Position numbers and translations under genes: made by a program | Part shown: piece after piece, positions 36,307 to 44,234 of the stretch | Layout: every line of letters starts with the position of its first letter | How positions within the stretch are numbered: the stretch's first letter is position 1 | Assembly: GCA_027064125.1 (NCBI GenBank) | Contig: JAMOQF010000096.1 | Coordinates: forward strand, 1 to 49,779 | Source of the DNA: Acidobacteriota bacterium | Lineage (GTDB): Bacteria > Acidobacteriota > JAAYUB01 > JAMOQF01 | Length of the DNA: 49,779 bases | Reading direction: 5' to 3' | The notes under the pieces: model-generated | The model's input: only the letters and a program-made list of their open reading frames with translations | Databases searched by the model: none | Told to the model about the DNA's origin: nothing

Positions 36307-37470
36307 TTAATTTTTATTTGCCAATGCAACAACTTTTTCTGCTGCATCTTTCATACCATCTGCAAGGGTAAAATCCATACCAGATTCTGCAAGTAATCTT
36401 TTACCCTCCTCCACATTGGTTCCTTCAAGGCGAACAACCACAGGAACATTTACACCTACTTTTTGTGCAGCCTTAATAACACCATTTGCTATTACATCAC
36501 ACCTGACTATACCACCAAATATATTTATCAAAACAGCCTTTACACTCTTATCGGAAAGGATTATCCTAAAAGCATTAGTAACGGACTCTTCATTGGCTCC
36601 ACCGCCTACATCCAGGAAATTTGCAGGATTTCCGCCACTATACTTAATTATATCCATTGTAGCCATTGCAAGCCCTGCACCATTTACCATACAGCCAATA
36701 TTTCCATCCAATTTTATGTAGTTCAAATTATATCTCGATGCCTCAATCTCAAGGGGTTCTACCTCTTCGTAATCCCTCATACCCAATATATCAGGATGTC
36801 TGTAAAGGGCATTGTCATCAAAATTCATCTTTGCATCAAGTGCATAAAATTCTCCTTCCTCAGTCTCAATAAAGGGATTAATTTCAGCAAGAGATGCATC
36901 TGTCTCTTCAAAAGCCTTATACAAAAGTAGAAAAAATTTAGCAGCCTTCCCAACCAATTTCTGGGGAATTCCAATTTGAAAAGCAAGTTTTCTCGCCTGA
37001 AATGGTTGAAAGCCAATAGCAGGATCAATATATTCCTTCTTTATTGCATCGGGATTCTTTGCTGCAACTTCTTCAATTTCCATTCCACCTTCACTACTTG
37101 CCATAAAAACAGGCATCTGCTTACTTCTATCAACTACTATACCCAGGTAATACTCCTTTTTTATATTGAGGCCTTCTTCCACAAGAACTTTTCTCACAAT
37201 TTTACCCTCTGCACCTGTCTGTTTTGTAACAAGTTTCATTCCTATCATCTTCTTCGCAATCTCCTCTGCCTCATATGGATCTTTTGCAAGTTTTACGCCT
37301 CCTGCCTTTCCTCTTCCACCTGCATGAACCTGTGCTTTAATAACAACAGTTCCTCCCAATTCCTTTGCAATATCAAAAACAGTAAATGGATCTGTTGCCA
37401 TCTTTCCTCTGGGCACAGTTACACCATAACTTTTTAAAATCTCTTTTGCTTGATACTCATGTATCTTCAT
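36307..37470 (-). CDS. sucC: Succinyl-CoA synthetase, beta subunit
   Basis: 387 residues, normal length. The ATP-grasp domain starts [17 protein letters not shown] and contains [22 protein letters not shown]; later blocks are [18 protein letters not shown] and [12 protein letters not shown], and [15 protein letters not shown] in the C-terminal domain. Nucleotide choice (ATP or GTP) is not readable with certainty. It is the first gene of the operon, with GAGGTG upstream and a good sigma-70-type promoter at 37504-37532. An inverted repeat lies between promoter and ATG. Confidence 0.96.
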   Translation of the reverse strand: MKIHEYQAKEILKSYGVTVPRGKMATDPFTVFDIAKELGGTVVIKAQVHAGGRGKAGGVKLAKDPYEAEEIAKKMIGMKLVTKQTGAEGKIVRKVLVEEGLNIKKEYYLGIVVDRSKQMPVFMASSEGGMEIEEVAAKNPDAIKKEYIDPAIGFQPFQARKLAFQIGIPQKLVGKAAKFFLLLYKAFEETDASLAEINPFIETEEGEFYALDAKMNFDDNALYRHPDILGMRDYEEVEPLEIEASRYNLNYIKLDGNIGCMVNGAGLAMATMDIIKYSGGNPANFLDVGGGANEESVTNAFRIILSDKSVKAVLINIFGGIVRCDVIANGVIKAAQKVGVNVPVVVRLEGTNVEEGKRLLAESGMDFTLADGMKDAAEKVVALANKN

Positions 37471-37501
37471 AACATTTCACCTCACAAATATAAGAAATGT
37501 T
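37471..37501. repeat. Inverted repeat at the sucC start
   Basis: A perfect 8-bp inverted repeat AACATTTC/GAAATGTT with a 15-base spacer lies directly before the sucC ATG and overlaps its ribosome binding site and predicted transcription start. It could be an operator or a weak RNA hairpin controlling the first step of the oxoglutarate/succinate operon. Confidence 0.5.
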
Positions 37502-37503
37502 AA

Positions 37504-37532
37504 ACAATACAACTATTTATATAAAATGTCAA
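37504..37532 (-). promoter_or_regulatory. Sigma-70-type promoter of the sucC operon
   Basis: On the minus strand a perfect TTGACA (37527-37532) and TATTGT (37504-37509) are spaced by exactly 17 bases, the best promoter match in the window. Transcription would start near 37497, close to the sucC ATG at 37470. The remaining plus-strand gap up to 37638 contains only the -10 of the LysO genes. Confidence 0.75.
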
Positions 37533-37624
37533 TAAAGTATGAAAATAAATTTCATTTATATTAAAATAAATCACAAATAGAAAAATACCTCTTTTTGGTA
37601 AGAGATTTCAAAAGAATTTTGTTA

Positions 37625-37630
37625 TATAAT
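37625..37630 (+). promoter_or_regulatory. -10 box of the LysO genes
   Basis: TATAAT ends 8 bases before the ATG at 37639, with no ribosome binding site between, again suggesting a leaderless transcript. The -35 is not clear. Confidence 0.4.
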
Positions 37631-37638
37631 TTTTCCTC

Positions 37639-37917
37639 ATGATAAAGATGCTTCTCGCAATACTTATAGGTAGTGTATTGGGATTTTTACTGAGAAATAG
37701 GGAAAAAATTGTGAAATTTTCAAACAAACTTTTAATATTCACTTTATACATATTACTTTTATTTTTGGGAATTTCCATAGGAAAAAACTCAAAGATAATG
37801 GAAAATTTACCTCTTCTGGGATTCGATTCTCTATTAATTTCCCTTTCAGGAATTTTAGGGAGCTCCATTCTGGCTTATTTATTTTACACAATTTTTATGA
37901 AAAAGAATGAAAAATAA
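37639..37917 (+). CDS. LysO-type exporter, N-terminal half (DUF340)
   Basis: 92 residues with about three hydrophobic helices (~2-19, 28-48, 63-86). It matches the N-terminal half of LysO/YbjE, the lysine exporter of E. coli, which has about 300 residues. In many bacteria the exporter is encoded as two adjacent genes, as here, so the split need not be a frameshift. The gene overlaps the second half by 11 bases in a different frame. Confidence 0.7.
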   Translation: MIKMLLAILIGSVLGFLLRNREKIVKFSNKLLIFTLYILLLFLGISIGKNSKIMENLPLLGFDSLLISLSGILGSSILAYLFYTIFMKKNEK

Positions 37918-38506
37918 CTTTCTAATTTTAACTTTTTTCATATCAGGACTTTTAATGTCTTATAAAAGCATTCTTCCAAAATTTTTCTATAATTCCAATA
38001 TTTCCACATACATTCTATATATCCTGTTATTCCTTGTTGGAATAATAACCGGGGCAAATGAGAACATCCTTAAAATCGTAAAAAAGATGAAGCTTAAAAT
38101 TCTTCTGGTGGTGCTTCCAACAATAGTGGGAACTACCCTTGGTACATATATATTATCCTTTTTTATAAAGGACATATCCTTAAAAGATTTAACCGCCATA
38201 GGATGGGGATTTGGATATTACAGCCTTTCAAGTGTATTACTAAAAACACTCAGCAATGATACGGTAAGCTTTTTGGCTCTTCTTTCAAATATTTTTAGAG
38301 AAATAATAACGCTTGTAGCCGCTCCCTTACTTGCAAAATTTTTTGGTAAACTGGCTCCCATATCCTCTGGAGGTGCCACATCAATGGACACAACCTTACC
38401 AATAATTACCAAAACACTGGGGGCTGAGTATACCGTAATATCAATATTTCACGGAATAATAATAACTCTCTTAGTGCCAACATTGATTATCCTTTTATAT
38501 AAATAA
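37907..38506 (+). CDS. LysO-type exporter, C-terminal half
   Basis: 199 residues with about five to six transmembrane helices and the conserved segment GWGFGYYSLSSVLL, SNIFREIITLVAAPLLAKFFG and GGATSMDTTLPIITK, which is the signature part of the LysO family. With the 92-residue partner the total is 291 residues, close to the single-chain length. The substrate is probably lysine or a related cationic amino acid, judged from the family alone. No lysine riboswitch is visible upstream. Confidence 0.8.
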   Translation: MKNNFLILTFFISGLLMSYKSILPKFFYNSNISTYILYILLFLVGIITGANENILKIVKKMKLKILLVVLPTIVGTTLGTYILSFFIKDISLKDLTAIGWGFGYYSLSSVLLKTLSNDTVSFLALLSNIFREIITLVAAPLLAKFFGKLAPISSGGATSMDTTLPIITKTLGAEYTVISIFHGIIITLLVPTLIILLYK

Positions 38507-38572
38507 AATCTTGATAGTGGATAATCTTTGTTCTAAACTTTAATTTAACTGTTCTCTTAGAGTAGATACTTC

Positions 38573-39322
38573 ATGCGATGGATATTTATTGATCCAATTA
38601 TTATATTATTTACTGGCATCATGGCAACCATCTCTGTATTCTTCTCCCTCTTTGATGGCAGAGGAATTTTACAACATAAATGTGCACAGATATGGGCAAG
38701 ATTTATTATAAAGGTTAGTGGGGCTAAAATAGAGATAGAGGGTTTGGAAAAAATTAACCCAGATGAAACATATATCATAACAGCAAACCATCAGAGTTAT
38801 TTTGATATCTGGACATTGCTTGCATACATGCCCTTTCAATTTAGATTTTTGGCCAAAGACTCCCTATTTAAAACACCATTTTTAGGGTGGCATTTAAAAA
38901 GAAGTGGAAACATTCCAATTCACAGGGAAAATCCAGTAAAATCAGTAAAGAGCATAAAAAATGCCGCCCAAAAAGTTAAAGAAGGCACTTCTTTATGTAT
39001 ATTTCCAGAAGGTTCAAGAAGCAGTGATGGGAAAATAAGGGAATTTAAACCAGGGGTCTTCTACCTTGCCATCTTATCCCAAAAACCCATCCTCCCAGTT
39101 ACAATAATTGGCAGTAGATTTCTTCTTCCAAAGGGTTCCATAAAAATAAGAAGCGGAAAAATAAAAGTTATAATTTCAGATCCAATCGATACATCCCAAT
39201 ACACAAAAAAAGATATAGAAAAACTCATAAAAATTGTAAAAGATAGAATAATTTCAAATTTTGATGAAAAATTAATCATTAAAAATGAGGTGGAAAAAGA
39301 TGAAACTATTAACTTCCAATGA
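38573..39322 (+). CDS. plsC: 1-Acyl-sn-glycerol-3-phosphate acyltransferase
   Basis: 249 residues. An N-terminal membrane helix (~5-26) precedes the acyltransferase domain with HX4D as NHQSYFD (H73, D78), the PlsC block GNIPIHRE and FPEGSRS at 144-150. It acylates lysophosphatidate to phosphatidate at the membrane. The ATG has no strong ribosome binding site. It begins a tight run of genes up to 44162; the next gene starts inside its last 23 bases. Confidence 0.88.
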   Translation: MRWIFIDPIIILFTGIMATISVFFSLFDGRGILQHKCAQIWARFIIKVSGAKIEIEGLEKINPDETYIITANHQSYFDIWTLLAYMPFQFRFLAKDSLFKTPFLGWHLKRSGNIPIHRENPVKSVKSIKNAAQKVKEGTSLCIFPEGSRSSDGKIREFKPGVFYLAILSQKPILPVTIIGSRFLLPKGSIKIRSGKIKVIISDPIDTSQYTKKDIEKLIKIVKDRIISNFDEKLIIKNEVEKDETINFQ

Positions 39323-40856
39323 AATGAAAGAAATCGATGAAAAAACAATAAATCAAATTAAAATTCCCGGTATAGTTCTCATGGAAAATGCAGGAATAAA
39401 TGTGGTAAAAGCAATGGAAATGGAGTTCAAGAACCTCATTCCTTATAAAGTTGCAGTAATATCCGGTAAAGGAAATAATGGAGGGGATGGTTTTGTGGTG
39501 GCAAGACATTTGCATCAAAAGGGAGTTGATGTTGATGTCTACATCTTAGGTAAAAGGGAAGAAATCAAGGGAGATGCAAAAATAAATTTAGATATTCTCT
39601 ACAATTATAGAGACATAAGAATTGTTGAAATTCCGGATAAAAAAAGTTTCAGTAAAAATAATATTGATTTTTCTCAGTACCAGATATTAGTTGACGCAAT
39701 ATTTGGAACAGGATTAAAAAAACCCGCCGAAGGGTATTATGGTTTTATTATAGAAAAAATAAATGAAAGTCCATCCTTTATCGTGAGTGTAGATATTCCA
39801 TCTGGATTATTCAGCGATACATTTATCCCGGTGGAAAATTGTATATATGCAAATTTCACAGTTACCTTTACTGCCCCTAAACTGGGGTTAATAACACCAG
39901 AAGCAGAGGAATTTGTTGGAAAACTTTATGTTGCAGATATAGGGACCCCAGACTTCTTACTTGAAGACCCAAATTTCAAATACAACCTCATTTCATCAGA
40001 TGAACTCCAGATGTTGTTCTTTCCAAGAAGTAAAAGAAGTTTTAAAAGACACTTTGGAAAAATCAACATAATTTCCGGAATAGATTCAAGTAAAAATGCA
40101 CCTATTTTAAGTGGGATGGCAGCCCTGAGAAGTGGAAGTGGAAGCGCAGTACTCTTTGCAAACCTCGATTCTTCTCCATCAACTCCTGAACTGATTATAG
40201 AAAAAAGAGAAAATTTAGGAAAAGATCTCTTTAAAATTCTTAAAAAAGGTGACATAACCATAATCGGCAAAGGGATAGCAAATAAAGATAAGAATATAAA
40301 CTTCTTAAAAAACTATCTTTCAGAAGTTGAAACCCCTTTGTTATTAAATAGCGATGGTACAAAACTACTTCAATTAAAATACCTTGAAAGAAGAAAATGT
40401 GAAAATTTAATCCTTCTTTCATCACCTGAGGAATTGGCCCACATTTTGCAAATCTCCACGGGGGAAGTTGAGGAAAAAAGGGAAGAAATAGGCATAGATA
40501 TAGCGAAAAAATACAACCTAACACTTATCTTAAAGGGATATAAAGAAATCATTTTCTTTCCAGATGGAGAAATTTACATTAATCCAACTGGAAATCCCGG
40601 AATGGCAACAGAAGGAAGTGGTGATGTACTTGCAGGAATGATAGCCTCTTTTTGTGCAAGGGTAAACCAACAGAACGAATATGCATGGAAATTGGGAATT
40701 TGTGCAGGGGTATTTCTTCATGGACTTTCAGGAGATCTTGCCCTTCCCCACAAAGAAGAAGAGGGTATCATATCTACTGATATAATTAATTACATTCCTG
40801 AAGCTATTAAAAAGATAAAATATGAAGAACTTGAAAATGATTTTCTTATCAAATAG
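39300..40856 (+). CDS. nnr: Bifunctional NAD(P)H-hydrate epimerase / dehydratase
   Basis: 518 residues from the ATG at 39300, which has GAGGTGG 6 bases away. The N-terminal YjeF_N epimerase domain (~1-210) has ENAGINVV, SGKGNNGGDGFVVARHLH and DAIFGTGLKK. The C-terminal ribokinase-like dehydratase domain (~225-518) has NPTGNPGMATEGSGDVLAGMIASF and SGDLA. The enzyme repairs hydrated NAD(P)H made by heat or side reactions, using ADP or ATP. The fusion order is the usual bacterial one. It overlaps plsC and tsaE. Confidence 0.93.
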   Translation: MKLLTSNEMKEIDEKTINQIKIPGIVLMENAGINVVKAMEMEFKNLIPYKVAVISGKGNNGGDGFVVARHLHQKGVDVDVYILGKREEIKGDAKINLDILYNYRDIRIVEIPDKKSFSKNNIDFSQYQILVDAIFGTGLKKPAEGYYGFIIEKINESPSFIVSVDIPSGLFSDTFIPVENCIYANFTVTFTAPKLGLITPEAEEFVGKLYVADIGTPDFLLEDPNFKYNLISSDELQMLFFPRSKRSFKRHFGKINIISGIDSSKNAPILSGMAALRSGSGSAVLFANLDSSPSTPELIIEKRENLGKDLFKILKKGDITIIGKGIANKDKNINFLKNYLSEVETPLLLNSDGTKLLQLKYLERRKCENLILLSSPEELAHILQISTGEVEEKREEIGIDIAKKYNLTLILKGYKEIIFFPDGEIYINPTGNPGMATEGSGDVLAGMIASFCARVNQQNEYAWKLGICAGVFLHGLSGDLALPHKEEEGIISTDIINYIPEAIKKIKYEELENDFLIK

Positions 40857-41262
40857 CGAAGAAGAAACCATCAAAATTGGAGAAAAAATCTCTCAGGAAG
40901 TAATTGGGAAAGGAGATGTTGTTCTCTTTTTTGGTACCCTTGGAGCAGGTAAAACAACACTCATAAGAGGTATTTGCAAAGGTTTTAAGTGTGATCCTTC
41001 AATAGTCAGAAGTCCTTCATTTACAATAGTCAATGAATACAATTGCCTTACCAAAATATACCATGTGGATCTGTACAGAATAGTATCCCTGGAAGATTTT
41101 GAAAGTACTGGTATTTATGAAATATTAAAAAATGATGAAAATATTGTTTTAATGGAATGGGCTGAAAATTGCCCCATGGCTCTCGAAAATTCCATAAAAA
41201 TTTATATGGAAATTGTGGATTTCAACAAAAGAAGGATAAGTATAGAAAAAAATGGCAAATAG
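40822..41262 (+). CDS. tsaE: tRNA threonylcarbamoyladenosine biosynthesis ATPase TsaE
   Basis: 146 residues. Walker A is GTLGAGKT at 38-45, with RSPSFTIVNEY and YHVDLYRI downstream, which are TsaE signatures. It works with TsaB, TsaC and TsaD to make t6A37 in tRNA. Two ATGs are possible (40822 and 40837); the later has GAAGAA 7 bases upstream and would still contain the whole domain. Adjacency to nnr is commonly seen in bacteria. Confidence 0.93.
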   Translation: MKNLKMIFLSNSEEETIKIGEKISQEVIGKGDVVLFFGTLGAGKTTLIRGICKGFKCDPSIVRSPSFTIVNEYNCLTKIYHVDLYRIVSLEDFESTGIYEILKNDENIVLMEWAENCPMALENSIKIYMEIVDFNKRRISIEKNGK

Positions 41263-42130
41263 ATATATAAACCTACTTAGAATAAAACAATGGACGAAAA
41301 ATGGATTTATTTTTGCTGCTTTAATCTTTTCAAAGGGATTTTACAATAAAAATTTAACTTTAAAAACAATCCTTGGCTTCCTTATATTTTCACTTTTAGC
41401 GTCTTCCATATACATCCTAAACGATATTAGAGATAGAGAAAGGGATAAACACCACCCAACAAAATGTAAAAGACCCATTGCAAGTGGCTTGATTTCGATA
41501 AAATTGGCTACAACCATTTCAATATTCCTCTTTTTGATTTCTGCAGTTTCTTCTTTTTTTCTTTCCAGAAATTTTTTTCTAATCTGTATCATCTACTTCC
41601 TTTTAAACATAGCCTATACATATTGGCTAAAGGAAATTGTAATACTCGATATATTTTCCATTTCCGCCGGATTTTTTCTCAGAGTATTGGCAGGGGCCGC
41701 AATTATCTCAGTTTCAATTTCTCACTGGCTGATAATTTGCACAATATTGCTCAGCCTATTTTTAGCACTTTCAAAGAGAAAAATTGAAATCACCCTCATA
41801 GGAAAAAGTGAATCGGATATAAGACACAGGGAAATATTAAAGGAATACTCCCACAGTTTCATAGATCAAATGATAGGGATTGTAACATCTGCAACCCTTA
41901 TCTCCTATATTTTATACACAACAAGTCCCACAACTGTTAAAAAATTTGGAACTACCAATTTAATATACACAACGCCATTTGTACTATATGGGATTTTCAG
42001 ATATCTATACCTGGTATATAGTAAGGAAAGAGGAGGAGATCCCACTGATGAATTTCTAAGTGATATACCATTGCTAATAAATGCTATTTTATGGCTCTTG
42101 ACATCCGCCCTAATTATAACTTTTTTGTAA
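41252..42130 (+). CDS. UbiA-family, decaprenyl-phosphate phosphoribosyltransferase-like
   Basis: 292 residues with eight to nine membrane helices. The first Asp-rich active-site motif is NDIRDRERD at 57-65, followed by HHPTKCKRPIASG, the pattern of the DPPR synthase subgroup rather than of UbiA quinone enzymes. A second motif could be KRKIEITLIGKSESDIRHRE. The subgroup moves phosphoribose from PRPP to a polyprenyl phosphate, best known in mycobacterial arabinan synthesis, and also appears near polysaccharide genes elsewhere. It overlaps tsaE by 11 bases and is one base before the flippase, supporting a glycan role (inference). Confidence 0.8.
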   Translation: MANRYINLLRIKQWTKNGFIFAALIFSKGFYNKNLTLKTILGFLIFSLLASSIYILNDIRDRERDKHHPTKCKRPIASGLISIKLATTISIFLFLISAVSSFFLSRNFFLICIIYFLLNIAYTYWLKEIVILDIFSISAGFFLRVLAGAAIISVSISHWLIICTILLSLFLALSKRKIEITLIGKSESDIRHREILKEYSHSFIDQMIGIVTSATLISYILYTTSPTTVKKFGTTNLIYTTPFVLYGIFRYLYLVYSKERGGDPTDEFLSDIPLLINAILWLLTSALIITFL

Positions 42131-42131
42131 G

Positions 42132-43529
42132 ATGGAAGAAAAAAAATTTTTAAAAGATTTTAAAAGCGGAATCCTCTGGTCTTCAGCAGGGGAAATAGCC
42201 ATATTCCTTGTCTCCTTTTTCTTTAATATTGTAATGGCAAGACTTCTAACTCCAAAAGATTTTGGAATAATTGGAATAGCAACTCTTGTCACACAATTTG
42301 CAAATACCATATTTAGTCTTGGACTTGCTGTAGCATTAATACAGGCAAAAGAAGTAAACAAAAGGCAAATTTCAACAATATTCTGGATAAATCTCTTTCT
42401 ATCAATTCTGGCAGCAATTACCATCTATATCTCATCGAGGGAAATTGCCATATATTTTAACACACCTCAGGTGATAAAAGTATTGAAAGTACTTTCAATA
42501 ACCTTCCTCATGGGAGGGATTTCTTCCATATATGAATCCCTGCTGTTAAAAAGCATGTCTTTTAAGAAATTCAACATAATCATATTTATTTCTCTATTTC
42601 TAAGTGCCATCTGCGGAATTGTAGGGGTATTGCTTGGATTTGGTTATTGGGGACTTGTTATAAATATACTTATGTTTCCATTTTTTAAAATGATTCTTTA
42701 CTTTAAATTTGTAAACTGGTATCCCGAATTTTACTTAAGACCAAAAGAGATAGGAAAACTTTTTAACTTCGGTATATACAAAGTATTTTATAATATTGTT
42801 AACTATTTTTTAAGAAATGGAGACAATTTTGTAGTTGGAAAATACCTGGGGAGTACCACACTTGGAGCATATTCTCTTGCTTTTCAAATATCAGCCATTC
42901 CCGGAAATAAATTAAAGGCAATCATAGGTAAAGTTATGTTTCCCCTCTTTTCAAAAATACAGGATGATCCTCAGGGGTCCAAAAACTACTTTTATAAAAT
43001 CTCAAAACTTACAATTTTCATAACATTCCCACTGGCCCTATTTCTCTCATTCGAGTCCAGATGGATTGTAGAAACCCTTTTTGGAAAAAAGTGGATTTTA
43101 AGTGCCCATATCCTGAAGTTTTTAGCATTTGTAATGATCTACAGGGCATTTAGTTCCATATGTGAAGTTTTGATAAATAGTTTTGGACGATCTGATATAG
43201 TATTTTATCTCTTTACATTTGAGGGAATAATCTTTATGCTATCTATATATCTTGCCTCATTTAAAGGAGTTGTATTCCTTTCGATGATTTATGCCATTCT
43301 CATTATACCTCTGCTTCTTATAAAGGGTATCTTTGTCCACAGATTTATAAAATTTAGTATTTTTTACTTAATCAAAATAATGGGAGTGCCCTTTCTTTTT
43401 TCAGCCATCCTCTTTTACATTTCATCAAAAATCGACATATCACTCTCAATTATATTCCTGGGAATATCTTTTCTCTTTAATATGTTTTATTTAAAAGTAA
43501 ATCCCATTAGATTTCTTAAGGAGGAATAA
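42132..43529 (+). CDS. Polysaccharide flippase (MOP superfamily, Wzx-type)
   Basis: 465 residues with about 12-14 transmembrane helices. The N-terminus matches the RfbX/MviN-like oligosaccharide flippase family: SSAGEIAIFLVSFFFNIVMARLLTPKDFGIIG, followed by an internal LGAYSLAFQISAIPGNKLK block. These proteins move lipid-linked sugar units across the inner membrane. The gene sits directly after the UbiA-family enzyme, which could make the lipid-linked donor. Confidence 0.9.
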   Translation: MEEKKFLKDFKSGILWSSAGEIAIFLVSFFFNIVMARLLTPKDFGIIGIATLVTQFANTIFSLGLAVALIQAKEVNKRQISTIFWINLFLSILAAITIYISSREIAIYFNTPQVIKVLKVLSITFLMGGISSIYESLLLKSMSFKKFNIIIFISLFLSAICGIVGVLLGFGYWGLVINILMFPFFKMILYFKFVNWYPEFYLRPKEIGKLFNFGIYKVFYNIVNYFLRNGDNFVVGKYLGSTTLGAYSLAFQISAIPGNKLKAIIGKVMFPLFSKIQDDPQGSKNYFYKISKLTIFITFPLALFLSFESRWIVETLFGKKWILSAHILKFLAFVMIYRAFSSICEVLINSFGRSDIVFYLFTFEGIIFMLSIYLASFKGVVFLSMIYAILIIPLLLIKGIFVHRFIKFSIFYLIKIMGVPFLFSAILFYISSKIDISLSIIFLGISFLFNMFYLKVNPIRFLKEE

Positions 43530-43532
43530 AAA

Positions 43533-44162
43533 ATGGAAAAGACATTCTATCCAATAAGACATGGAGAAACTGAAATGAATATAAAAAACATATTTAGAGG
43601 CAGACTTGAAATTCCCCTCAACGAAAATGGCAAAGAACAGATGAAACTCCTTGGAAAGGTTCTTAAAGATAAAGAAATTGAAATAATTTTTTCAAGTCCC
43701 TTAAGAAGAAGTATGATGAGCGCCGAAATTCTCGGCGAAATTTTAGGAATTAAAATTATTCCAATGGAAGAGTTTAACAATATAAATCTTGGAATATGGC
43801 AGGGAAAGGAAAAAGAAAAAGTAAAAAAAGAATATCCCAATGAATGGAATTTGTGGATAAATGATCCGGACAATTTCAAAATTGAAGGTGGGGAAACATT
43901 AGAAGAAATACGCAATCGCATTGAAAAGGGGATAAAAAAATTGATTAAAAGGAAAGAGAAAAATATTGCAATAGTCACTCACAGAAGTATTTTAAAGGTA
44001 ATATTTGCATATATACTTGATTTAAAAAAAGAATATTTCTGGAAATTTTACTTTGACAACGCCTCATACAGCATCTTTAAATATAAAAAAGAGATGGGAT
44101 TTCAAATTTTTGGATTAAACATAAATACCCACTTAAAAAATAAAACCATTGAAAAATTTTAA
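43533..44162 (+). CDS. Histidine phosphatase superfamily enzyme
   Basis: 209 residues of the phosphoglycerate mutase-like fold. The catalytic RHG is IRHGET with H10, the second basic site is SSPLRRSMMSAEIL, and the second His is in IVTHRSIL. It belongs to the cofactor-dependent branch that includes alpha-ribazole phosphatase and broad phosphatases, and the substrate cannot be told. AAGGAGG lies 8 bases upstream, at the end of the flippase gene. It is the last gene before a 72-base gap. Confidence 0.85.
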   Translation: MEKTFYPIRHGETEMNIKNIFRGRLEIPLNENGKEQMKLLGKVLKDKEIEIIFSSPLRRSMMSAEILGEILGIKIIPMEEFNNINLGIWQGKEKEKVKKEYPNEWNLWINDPDNFKIEGGETLEEIRNRIEKGIKKLIKRKEKNIAIVTHRSILKVIFAYILDLKKEYFWKFYFDNASYSIFKYKKEMGFQIFGLNINTHLKNKTIEKF

Positions 44163-44197
44163 TATATAAAACTCTTTAATAAATATTACATATTTAA

Positions 44198-44203
44198 TAT
44201 AAT
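44198..44203 (+). promoter_or_regulatory. -10 box before the acyl-activation cluster
   Basis: TATAAT in the 72-base gap, with a weak -35 (TTTAAT) 17 bases upstream. It would drive the cluster starting at 44235. Confidence 0.35.
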
Positions 44204-44234
44204 TTTATCTAAACTCAAAAATAGGAATACTTAA

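Noticed and set aside
37639-38506. LysO split as a frameshifted single gene
   Set aside because: Two-gene LysO forms are common; the second part has its own ATG in a short overlap, so no mutation needs to be assumed.
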